Part shown: piece after piece, positions 23,880 through 31,520 of the stretch
How positions within the stretch are numbered: the first letter of the stretch is position 1
How the letters are laid out: each line of letters opens with the position of its first letter
Assembly (NCBI RefSeq): GCF_900343155.1
Contig: NZ_OUNG01000001.1
Coordinates: forward strand, 620,001 to 684,000
DNA length: 64,000 bases
Direction: 5' to 3'
Origin: Lactimicrobium massiliense
GTDB lineage: Bacteria > Bacillota_I > Bacilli_A > Erysipelotrichales > Erysipelotrichaceae
Notes under the pieces: generated by a model
The model's database searches: none
The model's input: the letters and a program-made list of their open reading frames with translations, nothing else
Told to the model about the DNA's origin: nothing
Position numbers and translations under genes: made by a program

Positions 23880-24553
23880 TTTGCCTCCTGACTCTGATAG
23901 CGGTTGAGTCTTTTTTCAATGGCTCTTTGAACAAGGGTAATCAAGGAACAAAACAGCAGATAAACCACCGCCACTTCAATGTACAATGGCATGAACTGAT
24001 ATGTTCTGCCGGCAATCCGCTGGGTTGTCATAAACATATCCACAACCGTAATATTGGCAGCCAGGGAGGTATCCTTGACAAGTGAAATCAGCGAGTTGGA
24101 TAAAGCCGGAAAAGCCGTACGGAATGCCTGCGGCAGGACAATATGATGCATGATCTGAAAGAAATTCAGGCCGATGCAGTATCCTGCCTCGCTCTGCCCT
24201 TTGTCTACTGCTTCCAGACTGCCGCGCAGCGTCTCCGCCATATATGCCCCTTCACAGAAAGACAGACCAACTGCAGCTGCCGCAAAGGCATCCACATGAA
24301 TGCCAATGACAGGCAGTCCATAGAAGATAATCGCCAGCTGCACAAGCAGCGGCGTACCCCGGATCAGCCAGATATAGAATCTGGCAATCTGCTTCAGCAC
24401 CGGCACCCTTGCATACTGCACAAGAGCAGTCACCAGCGCAATCAGCAGACCAGCCAGAAAAGCCACTATAGTCAGCGGAATCGTCACTCTGATCCCTGCT
24501 GCAAGTATTTTCCAGAAGGAATCATACAGGATTCCCCACAATCCATCTGTCAT
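23876..24553 (-). CDS. Polar amino-acid ABC transporter permease
   Basis: Membrane subunit of 225 residues with about five helices, of the HisM/GlnP type. Landmarks are FYIWLIRGTPLLVQLAIIFYGLP (about 57-79), GAYMAETLRGSLEAVDKGQSEAGYCIGL (about 101-128, the EAA-like ATPase contact) and PQAFRTAFPALSNSLISLVKDTSLA. GGAGAGAGAAGAG precedes ATG 24553. It is first in the operon, behind a good sigma-A promoter (24606-24578) and a perfect inverted repeat (24624-24644) that could bind a regulator. Confidence 0.94.
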   Translation of the reverse strand: MTDGLWGILYDSFWKILAAGIRVTIPLTIVAFLAGLLIALVTALVQYARVPVLKQIARFYIWLIRGTPLLVQLAIIFYGLPVIGIHVDAFAAAAVGLSFCEGAYMAETLRGSLEAVDKGQSEAGYCIGLNFFQIMHHIVLPQAFRTAFPALSNSLISLVKDTSLAANITVVDMFMTTQRIAGRTYQFMPLYIEVAVVYLLFCSLITLVQRAIEKRLNRYQSQEAK

Positions 24554-24577
24554 CTCTCTTCTCTCTCCTGTCTGTGC

Positions 24578-24606
24578 ATTTTAGACATGCTTTCCATAAC
24601 CATCAA
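24578..24606 (-). promoter_or_regulatory. Promoter of the amino-acid ABC operon
   Basis: On the minus strand TTGATG (24606-24601), a 17-base spacer and TAAAAT (24583-24578) lie about 25 bases before the permease start. Confidence 0.75.
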
Positions 24607-24623
24607 GCAAAATGCATCATACC

Positions 24624-24644
24624 ATTATGCAAATTCTGCATAAT
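24624..24644. promoter_or_regulatory. Perfect inverted repeat upstream of the amino-acid ABC promoter
   Basis: ATTATGCA, five bases, TGCATAAT. It lies just upstream of the -35 box, an activator-type position. The regulator is not known. Confidence 0.5.
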
Positions 24645-24665
24645 CAGTTATTCTTCGCCTGCCGC

Positions 24666-24695
24666 AAAAAAGGCATCTGCCATCTGACAGATACC
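24666..24695 (-). terminator. Terminator of the LtaS-like gene
   Basis: On the minus strand GGTATCTG and CAGATGCC pair (one G-T pair), followed by six T. Confidence 0.8.
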
Positions 24696-24709
24696 CATTC
24701 TGATATGCA

Positions 24710-26794
24710 TCAGGATGCCGGTGAAGGCGATGGCGAAGCATTCGCCGTTTCCGGAACAACATAGTAATTCAAAGCATATGACAGCATCCTATGCGTCTTG
24801 GAAGCACTCAGCACGCCCACCTCAATACTGCTGCCAGCCTTTGGCATCTCACCTTTCACCTTCAATGTATTGATATCCACAAACTCAGTATCCACAGCAT
24901 CGCCATCCACCACAGCCCGGCATGCCTGTGTAAAGTTCCTTCCCTTGATCAGATATCCATCCGCCACAGGAACAATCCCGGTCATGACAATACGTTTGAT
25001 GCCAAGATGATAATTGGGATCCGGCTGATACGGATCATCGCCGCCATACACATACTGCTTTCCATACAGCAGATCATACTGCAGCGTCTGCATTTCATTG
25101 AAGAAATTCTCCTCCTGCCCGGTATGTGCCTGCTGAAAGCGGAACATAGTCCCTGTATGAATATCAAGAGCATTCATAATCGTTGCAATCGCACGGTACG
25201 ATGTCAGATCCTGATCCGGCATATCAAGGCCGAAATTATTCCAGATCATATAATTGGTCTGATACAGATTGCCGCCAGACAGATCCTGCTGGGTCAGATT
25301 CATCGTAGGCAGATGATCGCCATAGAACAGAATAATACTCTTTTCATCACGCTGATTGACAGAATCAATCAGATCCCTGATGAACTGATCCTCTTCATGA
25401 ATCTCGTTCACATAGTATTCCCATGCACAGCGCTGTGCCTCACTCATATTGCCGGACACCGTAATTTCCGGATCCTCCAGCACTTCTTCTGTCGGATAGG
25501 CACCATGAGGCTGCACAGAAACTGTAAAGATGTAATCCTTGCCAGGAGTGGCATCCATAGCATCATTGATCGGCCTGATCAGATTGCGGTCACGCATCCA
25601 CCCATTGTGATTGACATCATCCTGATTCTGCATATATTCCTTGGACGTAAAAGTATCAAAGCCAAGATTCTTATACACTTTCTTGCGCGAATAGAAGTTT
25701 GCCTCATTGTCATGCAGGGCACTGGCCGCATAGCCAAGCGTCTTCAGATCATAGGCACTGCTCTCGCACGGTTCCTGGGACAGAATGCTCTTGAACGGAT
25801 ATTCACCGGCGCCAAAGAAGCGCAGCGACATGCCGGTCAGCGTCTCAAACTCCGTATTGGCCGTGCCGGCGCCGATGGTCGGCACCGTATAGTAGCCATT
25901 TGTGCAGCTGCTCTCCAATTCATGCCAGTTGGGAATGGGATCCTGGGAGCACTGCAGATAATTCACACGCGAAGGATCAAAGAACGATTCCAGCTGTACG
26001 ACAATAATATTAGGAAGATCATCGGTATCCGCCGTTGTCGTACCTGCCTTTTCATCCTCACTTGTAATCGTTTGTACAAGAGCAGGTGAATAGTTGTTAG
26101 GCTCCCTGATCCCGGTATCCAGTACCGTTACCGTAAAGCAGTAAGGAAAGCCATAATCCTGATAGGCAAAGGCAATATTGCCGAAGTATGTGGAAAGAAT
26201 GCGGGCATTGACGCAGAGTTTTGTCAGGCCGAAGAAGCCGGCAAATGCAGCCGCAAGACCAACGATCACAACCGGATAGTGCATCTTTCCACGATACCGC
26301 GGAGAACGGAAGAGATAGATCACCACAAGGATAATAGCCGTTACGACAAGAGCATAGAGCAGGAATATCCTGAAACTGGACAGATACTTGCCCATGACTG
26401 CCTTGCCTTCCGTAAAGTTCTTAAAATCCGGGCCGGTGAACGGCGTTACCCTCTTGGAAAGGATAATGCCATTGGCTACACCAAGGGCAATCCAGAGACC
26501 AAAGACAAGCACCCGCAGAAAACGCCGCTTCCGGAACAGAAAAATCGGCAATGAAGTCACAAAGACAAGCACACAGTTATACAGAAATGCCTTGGTACTG
26601 CTGTGCACAAACGCCAGTCCTGCCATCAGGCTGTGCCGGGAGACCGCCTCGATGATCAGACAGGTCAGCACTGATAAGCCAAACTGGGCAAGCAGTGCCT
26701 GCCAGTTATTCATCTGCCGGGGTGCTTCCCGCTCCCGCAGCAGCTCTTTCAGAAAGTGAAACACTTTACTCCATATCTCTTTCATACGCTTCAT
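24710..26794 (-). CDS. LTA synthase family membrane sulfatase with C-terminal extension
   Basis: Polyglycerol-phosphate transferase-like protein of the LtaS/alkaline phosphatase superfamily, 694 residues. About five N-terminal helices (about 35-210) anchor an outer catalytic domain. The metal site begins at NIIVVQLESFFDP, and the nucleophilic threonine is in GAGTANTEFETLTGM (about 313), matching the LtaS pattern. ILFYGDHLPTM supplies the later metal ligands. After the catalytic domain a roughly 100-residue beta-rich segment (about 590-675) looks like an IPT/Ig-like domain and ends in a Ser-Pro-rich tail. GGTGG precedes ATG 26794. It is divergent from trxB. Whether it makes lipoteichoic acid or a related phosphoglycerol decoration cannot be told. 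Confidence 0.85.
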   Translation of the reverse strand: MKRMKEIWSKVFHFLKELLREREAPRQMNNWQALLAQFGLSVLTCLIIEAVSRHSLMAGLAFVHSSTKAFLYNCVLVFVTSLPIFLFRKRRFLRVLVFGLWIALGVANGIILSKRVTPFTGPDFKNFTEGKAVMGKYLSSFRIFLLYALVVTAIILVVIYLFRSPRYRGKMHYPVVIVGLAAAFAGFFGLTKLCVNARILSTYFGNIAFAYQDYGFPYCFTVTVLDTGIREPNNYSPALVQTITSEDEKAGTTTADTDDLPNIIVVQLESFFDPSRVNYLQCSQDPIPNWHELESSCTNGYYTVPTIGAGTANTEFETLTGMSLRFFGAGEYPFKSILSQEPCESSAYDLKTLGYAASALHDNEANFYSRKKVYKNLGFDTFTSKEYMQNQDDVNHNGWMRDRNLIRPINDAMDATPGKDYIFTVSVQPHGAYPTEEVLEDPEITVSGNMSEAQRCAWEYYVNEIHEEDQFIRDLIDSVNQRDEKSIILFYGDHLPTMNLTQQDLSGGNLYQTNYMIWNNFGLDMPDQDLTSYRAIATIMNALDIHTGTMFRFQQAHTGQEENFFNEMQTLQYDLLYGKQYVYGGDDPYQPDPNYHLGIKRIVMTGIVPVADGYLIKGRNFTQACRAVVDGDAVDTEFVDINTLKVKGEMPKAGSSIEVGVLSASKTHRMLSYALNYYVVPETANASPSPSPAS

Positions 26795-26948
26795 ATTTCC
26801 ACCTGTTTGAATTCCGGCCACTATGATAGTCCTTTTTCACGATTTTTACACATTTTCATCATTAAAATTATCTTAAGATTGCATGGGCATCTTCCTTTTC
26901 TTTTTTCCAGAGACAAGGCATCATACAGATATCGAGAGGTAACTTCAT

Positions 26949-27854
26949 ATGACAGATCTATTTATTATCGGTGCCGGTACAGCCGGCCTATCTGCCGCTA
27001 TCTATGCGGTCCGGGCAGGAAAATCCGTCATTGTAGCAGAAAGCAGCACCTATGGCGGACAGATCGTCAATACGCCCGATATCGAAAACTATCCTGGCTT
27101 TGCCCATATCTCCGGATATGAATTTGCCACAAATCTGTATACACAGGCCACCGGCCTGGGCGTCAAAGTCATTTTTGAAAAGGTAACCGGCATCCTTGAC
27201 GGGCATCCTTTCCATATCAGAACAGATCACAATGACTATGAAGCAGGAGCTCTGATCATCGCTACCGGTGCCAGGAACAGACATCTTGGCCTGGAGAATG
27301 AAGAGCGTCTGACTGGAAGAGGCATATCCTTCTGTGCAACCTGCGACGGCATGTTCTTCAAGGGAAAGAATGTTGCCGTCAATGGCGGCGGCAACACCGC
27401 CCTTTCCGATGCCCTGTATCTGGCAGGCATCTGCAGTCATGTCACCCTGATTCACCGGCGTGATTCCTTCCGCGGCGACAAGGCAGACCTTGACAAGCTG
27501 AACAAATGTGACAACGTAACCTTCATGCTTGACAGCAATGTCACCTCACTGCACGGAAAAGACCATCTGGAAAGTATTGACGTTACCAATGTCAAAACCG
27601 GACAGACCGTGCAGGTACCCGTCAGCGCCCTGTTTGTGGCCATTGGCCAGGAGCCGGACAATCAGATCTTTTCTGATATTGTTGAACTGGATGAAAAAGG
27701 CTATATCAAAGCCGGAGCAGACTGTAAAACAAGCCATCCAGGCATTTATGCCGCAGGAGATTGCCGGACAACATCCCTGCGTCAGCTGACCACTGCCGCG
27801 GCCGATGGCGCCATTGCCGCAACCGCTGCCTGCACCTATCTGGACAGAAATTGA
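26949..27854 (+). CDS. trxB: Thioredoxin reductase (TrxB family)
   Basis: FAD- and NAD(P)H-dependent cytoplasmic disulfide reductase, 301 residues, close to the usual 305-315. The FAD fold starts at DLFIIGAGTAGLSAAIYAVRAG. The redox cysteines are in FCATCDG (about 134-140). The pyridine-nucleotide motif is VAVNGGGNTALSDALYL (about 147-163), with HRRDSFRGD after it. The C-terminal FAD block is GIYAAGDCRTTSLRQLTTAAADGAIAA. The asparagine in VNGGGNT replaces the usual Ile/Val before GGG. AGAGG lies nine bases before the ATG. The stop codon overlaps the -35 box of the small ORF at 27886. Confidence 0.9.
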   Translation: MTDLFIIGAGTAGLSAAIYAVRAGKSVIVAESSTYGGQIVNTPDIENYPGFAHISGYEFATNLYTQATGLGVKVIFEKVTGILDGHPFHIRTDHNDYEAGALIIATGARNRHLGLENEERLTGRGISFCATCDGMFFKGKNVAVNGGGNTALSDALYLAGICSHVTLIHRRDSFRGDKADLDKLNKCDNVTFMLDSNVTSLHGKDHLESIDVTNVKTGQTVQVPVSALFVAIGQEPDNQIFSDIVELDEKGYIKAGADCKTSHPGIYAAGDCRTTSLRQLTTAAADGAIAATAACTYLDRN

Positions 27855-27879
27855 GAAATGCAGGCAGAACCGCTAAAAT
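27851..27879 (+). promoter_or_regulatory. Promoter of the 49-residue ORF (leaderless arrangement)
   Basis: TTGAGA (27851-27856), exactly 17 bases, TAAAAT (27874-27879), then six bases to the ATG at 27886. The -35 box overlaps the trxB stop codon. Confidence 0.65.
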
Positions 27880-27885
27880 GGCGGT

Positions 27886-28035
27886 ATGAATGAGAAAATT
27901 GATCTGAAAAAAGAAGCAGAGAGAAAATGGAAGGATCCCAGTGTATCCCTGGAGGATAAACTGTCAGACACAGCATTTGCCAGCGATACCTTTGAAGCCA
28001 TCTCTGCTTTTCTAATGTCAAACAGCCAGGAATAA
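27886..28035 (+). CDS. Small hypothetical protein, 49 residues
   Basis: Frame beginning MNEKIDLKKEAERKWKDP and ending AFLMSNSQE. It is acidic-to-neutral and highly charged in the first half, without membrane segment or cysteine. I do not recognise it. A well-spaced promoter places transcription start at the first base of the ATG, and there is no Shine-Dalgarno sequence. The coding look (GAA/AAA-rich, no rare codons) and the fitted promoter argue that it is real. It is followed by IS debris rather than by another intact gene on this strand. Confidence 0.5.
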   Translation: MNEKIDLKKEAERKWKDPSVSLEDKLSDTAFASDTFEAISAFLMSNSQE

Positions 28036-28119
28036 TGCAGGCATGATCAAAGAGCGAAGAGTCACACAGGATAGAAGAGAAGATCTGCAGTTTTTCTCTC
28101 AGATCCACAGAATTCTATA
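28036..28119. other. Junction sequence before the IS fragment
   Basis: A plus-strand frame opens at 28043 (MIKERRVTQDRREDLQFFSQ) and reads into the antisense of the IS1634-like fragment before stopping. It may be the stub of a host gene cut by the element, or chance. Nothing else is seen. Confidence 0.25.
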
Positions 28120-28320
28120 CTACTTCCCGTCGTATACGAGGCGAGGCTTAGGTTCCATGAAAGCAGCTTTTATATATGGGACCTGATCTTTCTCAAACAG
28201 CCCAAGGCTGCGGACGGTACGGTGCCTGACCTTTCCGTTCCTGTCACGATAAGACTCGGTGAGGTAGATGAAGAAAGTATCCTTCCTACCTTTGTTATTA
28301 GGTACTACTTTGACAAACAT
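28120..28320 (-). pseudogene. N-terminal fragment of an IS1634-like transposase
   Basis: 66 residues beginning MFVKVVPNNKGRKDTFFIYLTESYRDRNGKVRHRTVRSLG, the standard N-terminus of IS1634-type transposases (about 500 residues in full). A strong site GGAGGCTCTT precedes the ATG. The frame stops soon after residue 60 and no catalytic domain follows. The AT-rich bases upstream (28321-28440) contain TATACTAC repeats that may be remains of the element's end. Confidence 0.65.
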
Positions 28321-28449
28321 AAGAGCCTCCTTCCTATACTACAATTATATAGAAACATAGCTTATTAAATCATTTGAAATTATATTATCTTATACTACAT
28401 TTGAGCTGTATTTAAAGCTTCAATATGAGAAAGCTGGTGACATAAAGAT

Positions 28450-28486
28450 AAAAAAATAGCGTAAACCGTTAAATTTAGGTTTACGC
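28450..28486 (-). terminator. Terminator after yqeY
   Basis: GCGTAAACC and GGTTTACGC form a perfect nine-base stem, followed on the minus strand by TATTTTTTTATC. Confidence 0.85.
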
Positions 28487-28521
28487 CATTGGGAGCCTTG
28501 CAAAAACCCCTTATCGTAAAT

Positions 28522-28968
28522 TCAGTGCAGCAGAGTCCCAAGCACTCTGGCTACTGTCCTGCCATCCGTCTTTCCTTTATACTCTGCCATCATGGCCTTC
28601 ATTACCTGCCCCTGACTCTTCTTTGTATGATCCAGCCCCTTTTCAGCAATGATCTTTTCCAGAGCCTCTCTGATTTCATCATCACTCATCTGCTTCGGCA
28701 GATAGCTCTCAATGATGGCAATCTTCTGCTGTGCCTTTTCCTTCAGCTCAGGACGGGAATCCGGAATGCTCTCCAGTTCTTCCTTTGTCTGCTTCAGTTC
28801 CTTCTGCACAAAGACAAGCTCCTCATCCTTCTCCAGAACCTTCCCACTTTCCTTTTCAGCCAGTGCAATCGCACTAATCAGCAAAGAACATACACCCTTC
28901 CTAACTTCATCCTTTTCCTTCATAGCCTGCATGTTGTCATGCCGGATCTGCTTCAACAGCTCTCCCAT
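28522..28968 (-). CDS. yqeY: GatB/YqeY domain protein
   Basis: Cytoplasmic protein of 148 residues, matching the stand-alone YqeY family that resembles the tail of the GatB amidotransferase subunit. The pattern is clear: MGELLKQIRHDNMQAMKEKDEVRKGVCSLLISAI at the start, IIESYLPKQMSDDEI in the middle (about 84-98) and GQVMKAMMAEYKGKTDGRTVARVL at the end. Its cellular role is not firmly known; a link to tRNA or translation is assumed from GatB. It is 11 bases downstream of the chorismate mutase gene on the same strand and ends in a strong terminator. Confidence 0.93.
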   Translation of the reverse strand: MGELLKQIRHDNMQAMKEKDEVRKGVCSLLISAIALAEKESGKVLEKDEELVFVQKELKQTKEELESIPDSRPELKEKAQQKIAIIESYLPKQMSDDEIREALEKIIAEKGLDHTKKSQGQVMKAMMAEYKGKTDGRTVARVLGTLLH

Positions 28969-28979
28969 AATACCTCCTG

Positions 28980-29261
28980 TTATTTCTCTTCCTTAATCTG
29001 CTTCTGATATTCCTTCGACAGCTTCAGAAGCTCCTGATACCATGCTCTGAAATACGGACGGATATCTTCATCATCAATACGTCCTGCATTCTGATCAAGA
29101 ACCACTTCCTCGCGGCTCGAATCAAAAATCGGAAGCCTGTTTTCTATCTTATAGTCAATCACGTCGCGCACAGCCGCAAATCTCTGTGTAAACAAATCTG
29201 CCATCTGTGCATCAATAGCATCAATACGCCGGCGTGCATCCATCAGTTTATTTTCACTCAT
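28980..29261 (-). CDS. Chorismate mutase (AroQ class)
   Basis: All-helical chorismate mutase of 93 residues, converting chorismate to prephenate on the way to Phe and Tyr. The first helix has DARRRIDAIDAQMADLFTQRFAAVRDVIDYKIENRLPIFDSSRE, with the conserved arginine and lysine in the usual places. The last helix carries the substrate-contacting region YFRAWYQELLKLSKEYQ. ATG 29261 is chosen because GGGGAG lies six bases upstream; an in-frame upstream start lacks this. It heads the pair with yqeY. No other aromatic amino-acid genes are near. Confidence 0.85.
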   Translation of the reverse strand: MSENKLMDARRRIDAIDAQMADLFTQRFAAVRDVIDYKIENRLPIFDSSREEVVLDQNAGRIDDEDIRPYFRAWYQELLKLSKEYQKQIKEEK

Positions 29262-29377
29262 CACTGTCTCCCCACTGATATTTTTCATTATAGACCGCTT
29301 TTAATGCACCTGCCCAACAAAATAAAATACAGATCGTAACGGTGGTGTATAATCACTCCAAGAAAGGACGGACGTCA

Positions 29378-30604
29378 ATGATGCGAAACTTTGTCTTTAT
29401 ATCGCCAAACTTTCCAAAGACATATTATCAGTTTCCCAAGGCGTGGAAACAGATAGGGGGAACGTCTTTGTGCATCGGTGAGGATCCTTATGATTCCCTT
29501 TCCCAGGAAATGAAGGATTCCATGGATGAATATTATCAGGTTTCCTCAATGAAAGACTATGACCAGATGTACCGGGCAGTTGCCTGGTTTGCTCACAAGC
29601 ATGGCAGAATTGACTGGTTGGAAAGCAATAACGAATTCTGGCTGGAGCAGGATGCCCATCTGCGTGAAGACTTCAACATCAATACCGGTGACAAAACGAA
29701 GGATGTCATGCGCTACAAGCTGAAATCCAACATGAAGAAATACTATCAGGAAGCCGGTGTGCCATGTGCCCGCTGGCACCTGGTATCAACCCCTGAGGCA
29801 GGAAAAAACTTCATCAAAGAAGTCGGCTATCCGGTGATTGTCAAGCCAGATGACGGTGTCGGTGCCAATGGCACATGGAAGATCAGCAGTGATAAGGAAC
29901 TGGAAGACTTCTACCGTCAGAACCTGAAAGTACAGTACATCATGGAAGAGTACGTACCGGGCTATATTGTTTCCTTTGACGGAATTACTGACCAGGATGG
30001 CAATATTATCTTCAAAACATCCCATACCTTCCCGGAACCGATCATGGATGTAGTCAACGAAAGTGATGAGTGCTGCTACTGGAGTGAAAGAGTCATTCCG
30101 GATGATCTGGATGACATGGGGACCAGGGTCATCAAAGCATTTAAAATCAGAGGCAGATTCTTCCATACGGAATATTTCCGTCTGACGGAAGACAAGCCAG
30201 GTCTTGGCAAAAAAGGAGGCCTTGTCGGCCTGGAAGTGAACATGAGACCGCCGGGAGGATATACACCTGACATGATGAACTTTGCCAATGACATCAATGT
30301 CTATAACATTTATGCCAACATGTGCATGTACAACCATGGCCTGTATCAGACTGACCGTCCGTATTACTGCGTCTATGTAGGCAAGCGCGACCGTCTGAGA
30401 TATGCCAATTCCGATGCAGCGGTTTTCCGCCGCTATGGCTCCAATATCTGCATGCATGAACGGATGCCGGGCATCCTTGGCTCAGCAATGGGAGATGATA
30501 TGTATATTGCCCGCTTCAAGACGATTGATGACGTGAAGAAATTCATCAGCTTTGTCTATGAAAAAGTCAGACCGGAACAGGCAGAAACAGAGGCGGCAGA
30601 ATGA
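29378..30604 (+). CDS. ATP-grasp ligase of unknown substrate
   Basis: A 408-residue ATP-grasp protein with a Rossmann-like N-terminal region (NFVFISPNFPKTYYQFPKAW). The ATP-binding fold spans about residues 110-310: GVPCARWHLV, VGYPVIVKPDDGVGANGTWKI, the adenine-side strand VQYIMEEYVPGYIVSFDGI, and metal ligands in GLVGLEVNMRPPGGYTPDMMN. Such enzymes join a carboxylate to an amine or thiol through an acyl phosphate. The next gene, an esterase, overlaps by four bases, so the two probably act together. A TATAAT box at 29347 and AAAGGA before the two adjacent ATGs (29378, 29381) form the start region. Substrates are unknown. Confidence 0.85.
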   Translation: MMRNFVFISPNFPKTYYQFPKAWKQIGGTSLCIGEDPYDSLSQEMKDSMDEYYQVSSMKDYDQMYRAVAWFAHKHGRIDWLESNNEFWLEQDAHLREDFNINTGDKTKDVMRYKLKSNMKKYYQEAGVPCARWHLVSTPEAGKNFIKEVGYPVIVKPDDGVGANGTWKISSDKELEDFYRQNLKVQYIMEEYVPGYIVSFDGITDQDGNIIFKTSHTFPEPIMDVVNESDECCYWSERVIPDDLDDMGTRVIKAFKIRGRFFHTEYFRLTEDKPGLGKKGGLVGLEVNMRPPGGYTPDMMNFANDINVYNIYANMCMYNHGLYQTDRPYYCVYVGKRDRLRYANSDAAVFRRYGSNICMHERMPGILGSAMGDDMYIARFKTIDDVKKFISFVYEKVRPEQAETEAAE

Positions 30605-31356
30605 AGACAGAATATTTCAGGGAATATTCCCGTAATCTTGGCCGTGACATGGAATTCAAGGTGTATGGCCATGCCGGCAAGCCGGTACTTGTCTTTCCAA
30701 GCCAGGACGGACGTTTCTTTGACTATGAGAACAATGGCATGATCGCTGCGGCTGCACCATATATTGATGCCGGCAGAATTCAGATGTTCTGCTGCGATTC
30801 CAATGATGTCAACAGCTGGTCGCTGAAGACATGGGACAATCGTCTGCGCATTGAGAATCAGGAAGCTTATTATCGCTATATCACGGATGAACTCGTGCCA
30901 CGTATCAGAGAAATCAGCACAAATGCCAACCAGGGCAACAGTTATGATGGGATCCTGACAACCGGATGCTCAATGGGCGGTACACATGCATTGAACTTTC
31001 TGTTAAGAAGACCGGATCTTTTCTCCGGATGCATTGCGCTGTCCGGTGCCTACAATGCCAGACTGTTCTTCCCGGACTACATGGATGACCTTGTGTATAC
31101 CAACTCGCCAGTTGACTACATTGAAGGCATGTCTTATGACCATCCCTATGTGGAGATGTACCGTCACCGGGATATTATTATCTGCTGCGGCAGAGGTGCC
31201 TGGGAACATCCGATGCAGGAAGATGCAGCAAGAATGAAAGAACTGTTTGCTTACAAGAATATACCTGCATGGGTAGACTTCTGGGGTGCCGATGTGGCCC
31301 ATGACTGGCCATGGTGGCGCCGTCAGCTTCCTTACTATCTCAACTTTGTCTGCTGA
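30601..31356 (+). CDS. Alpha/beta-hydrolase (esterase family) paired with ATP-grasp
   Basis: A 251-residue hydrolase of the putative-esterase family. The nucleophile elbow is TTGCSMGGTHA (Ser about 122). The catalytic histidine is likely in DVAHDWPWWRRQLPYYL near the C-terminus (about 231), and an aspartate in the 190s-220s would complete the triad. No signal peptide is present, so it is cytoplasmic. ATGA overlap with the ATP-grasp gene implies coupled translation. A ligase plus a serine hydrolase suggests making and trimming or transferring an acyl group; the chemistry is inferred. Confidence 0.85.
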   Translation: MKTEYFREYSRNLGRDMEFKVYGHAGKPVLVFPSQDGRFFDYENNGMIAAAAPYIDAGRIQMFCCDSNDVNSWSLKTWDNRLRIENQEAYYRYITDELVPRIREISTNANQGNSYDGILTTGCSMGGTHALNFLLRRPDLFSGCIALSGAYNARLFFPDYMDDLVYTNSPVDYIEGMSYDHPYVEMYRHRDIIICCGRGAWEHPMQEDAARMKELFAYKNIPAWVDFWGADVAHDWPWWRRQLPYYLNFVC

Positions 31357-31398
31357 AACTTGCCAACCGAAACATCGGCATACTATAATATGTTCCAC

Positions 31399-31480
31399 GC
31401 GGTTATGGTGGAACTGGCAGACACGATAGATTTAGGATCTATTGGGGCAACCCGTACAGGTTCAAGTCCTGCTAACCGCA
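31399..31480 (+). tRNA. tRNA-Leu (anticodon TAG)
   Basis: Acceptor arms GCGGTTA and TAACCGC pair fully, with discriminator A. The anticodon stem ATAGA/TCTAT holds the loop TTTAGGA, reading TAG. A long variable arm and the TTCAAGTCC T-loop fit a class II leucine tRNA. CCA is not encoded. A TATAAT box lies at 31384. Confidence 0.95.
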
Positions 31481-31482
31481 TA

Positions 31483-31520
31483 AAAACCCATTGTCATTTC
31501 CGGCAATGGGTTTTTCTTTT
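31483..31520 (+). terminator. Terminator of tRNA-Leu
   Basis: AAACCCATTG and CAATGGGTTT form a ten-base stem followed by a T run. It overlaps the end of the convergent dehydrogenase gene. Confidence 0.85.

Noticed and set aside
24791-26089. 432-residue plus-strand frame opposite the LtaS-like gene
   Set aside because: Ile/His/Arg-rich antisense translation; the minus-strand product has a full membrane-plus-sulfatase layout.
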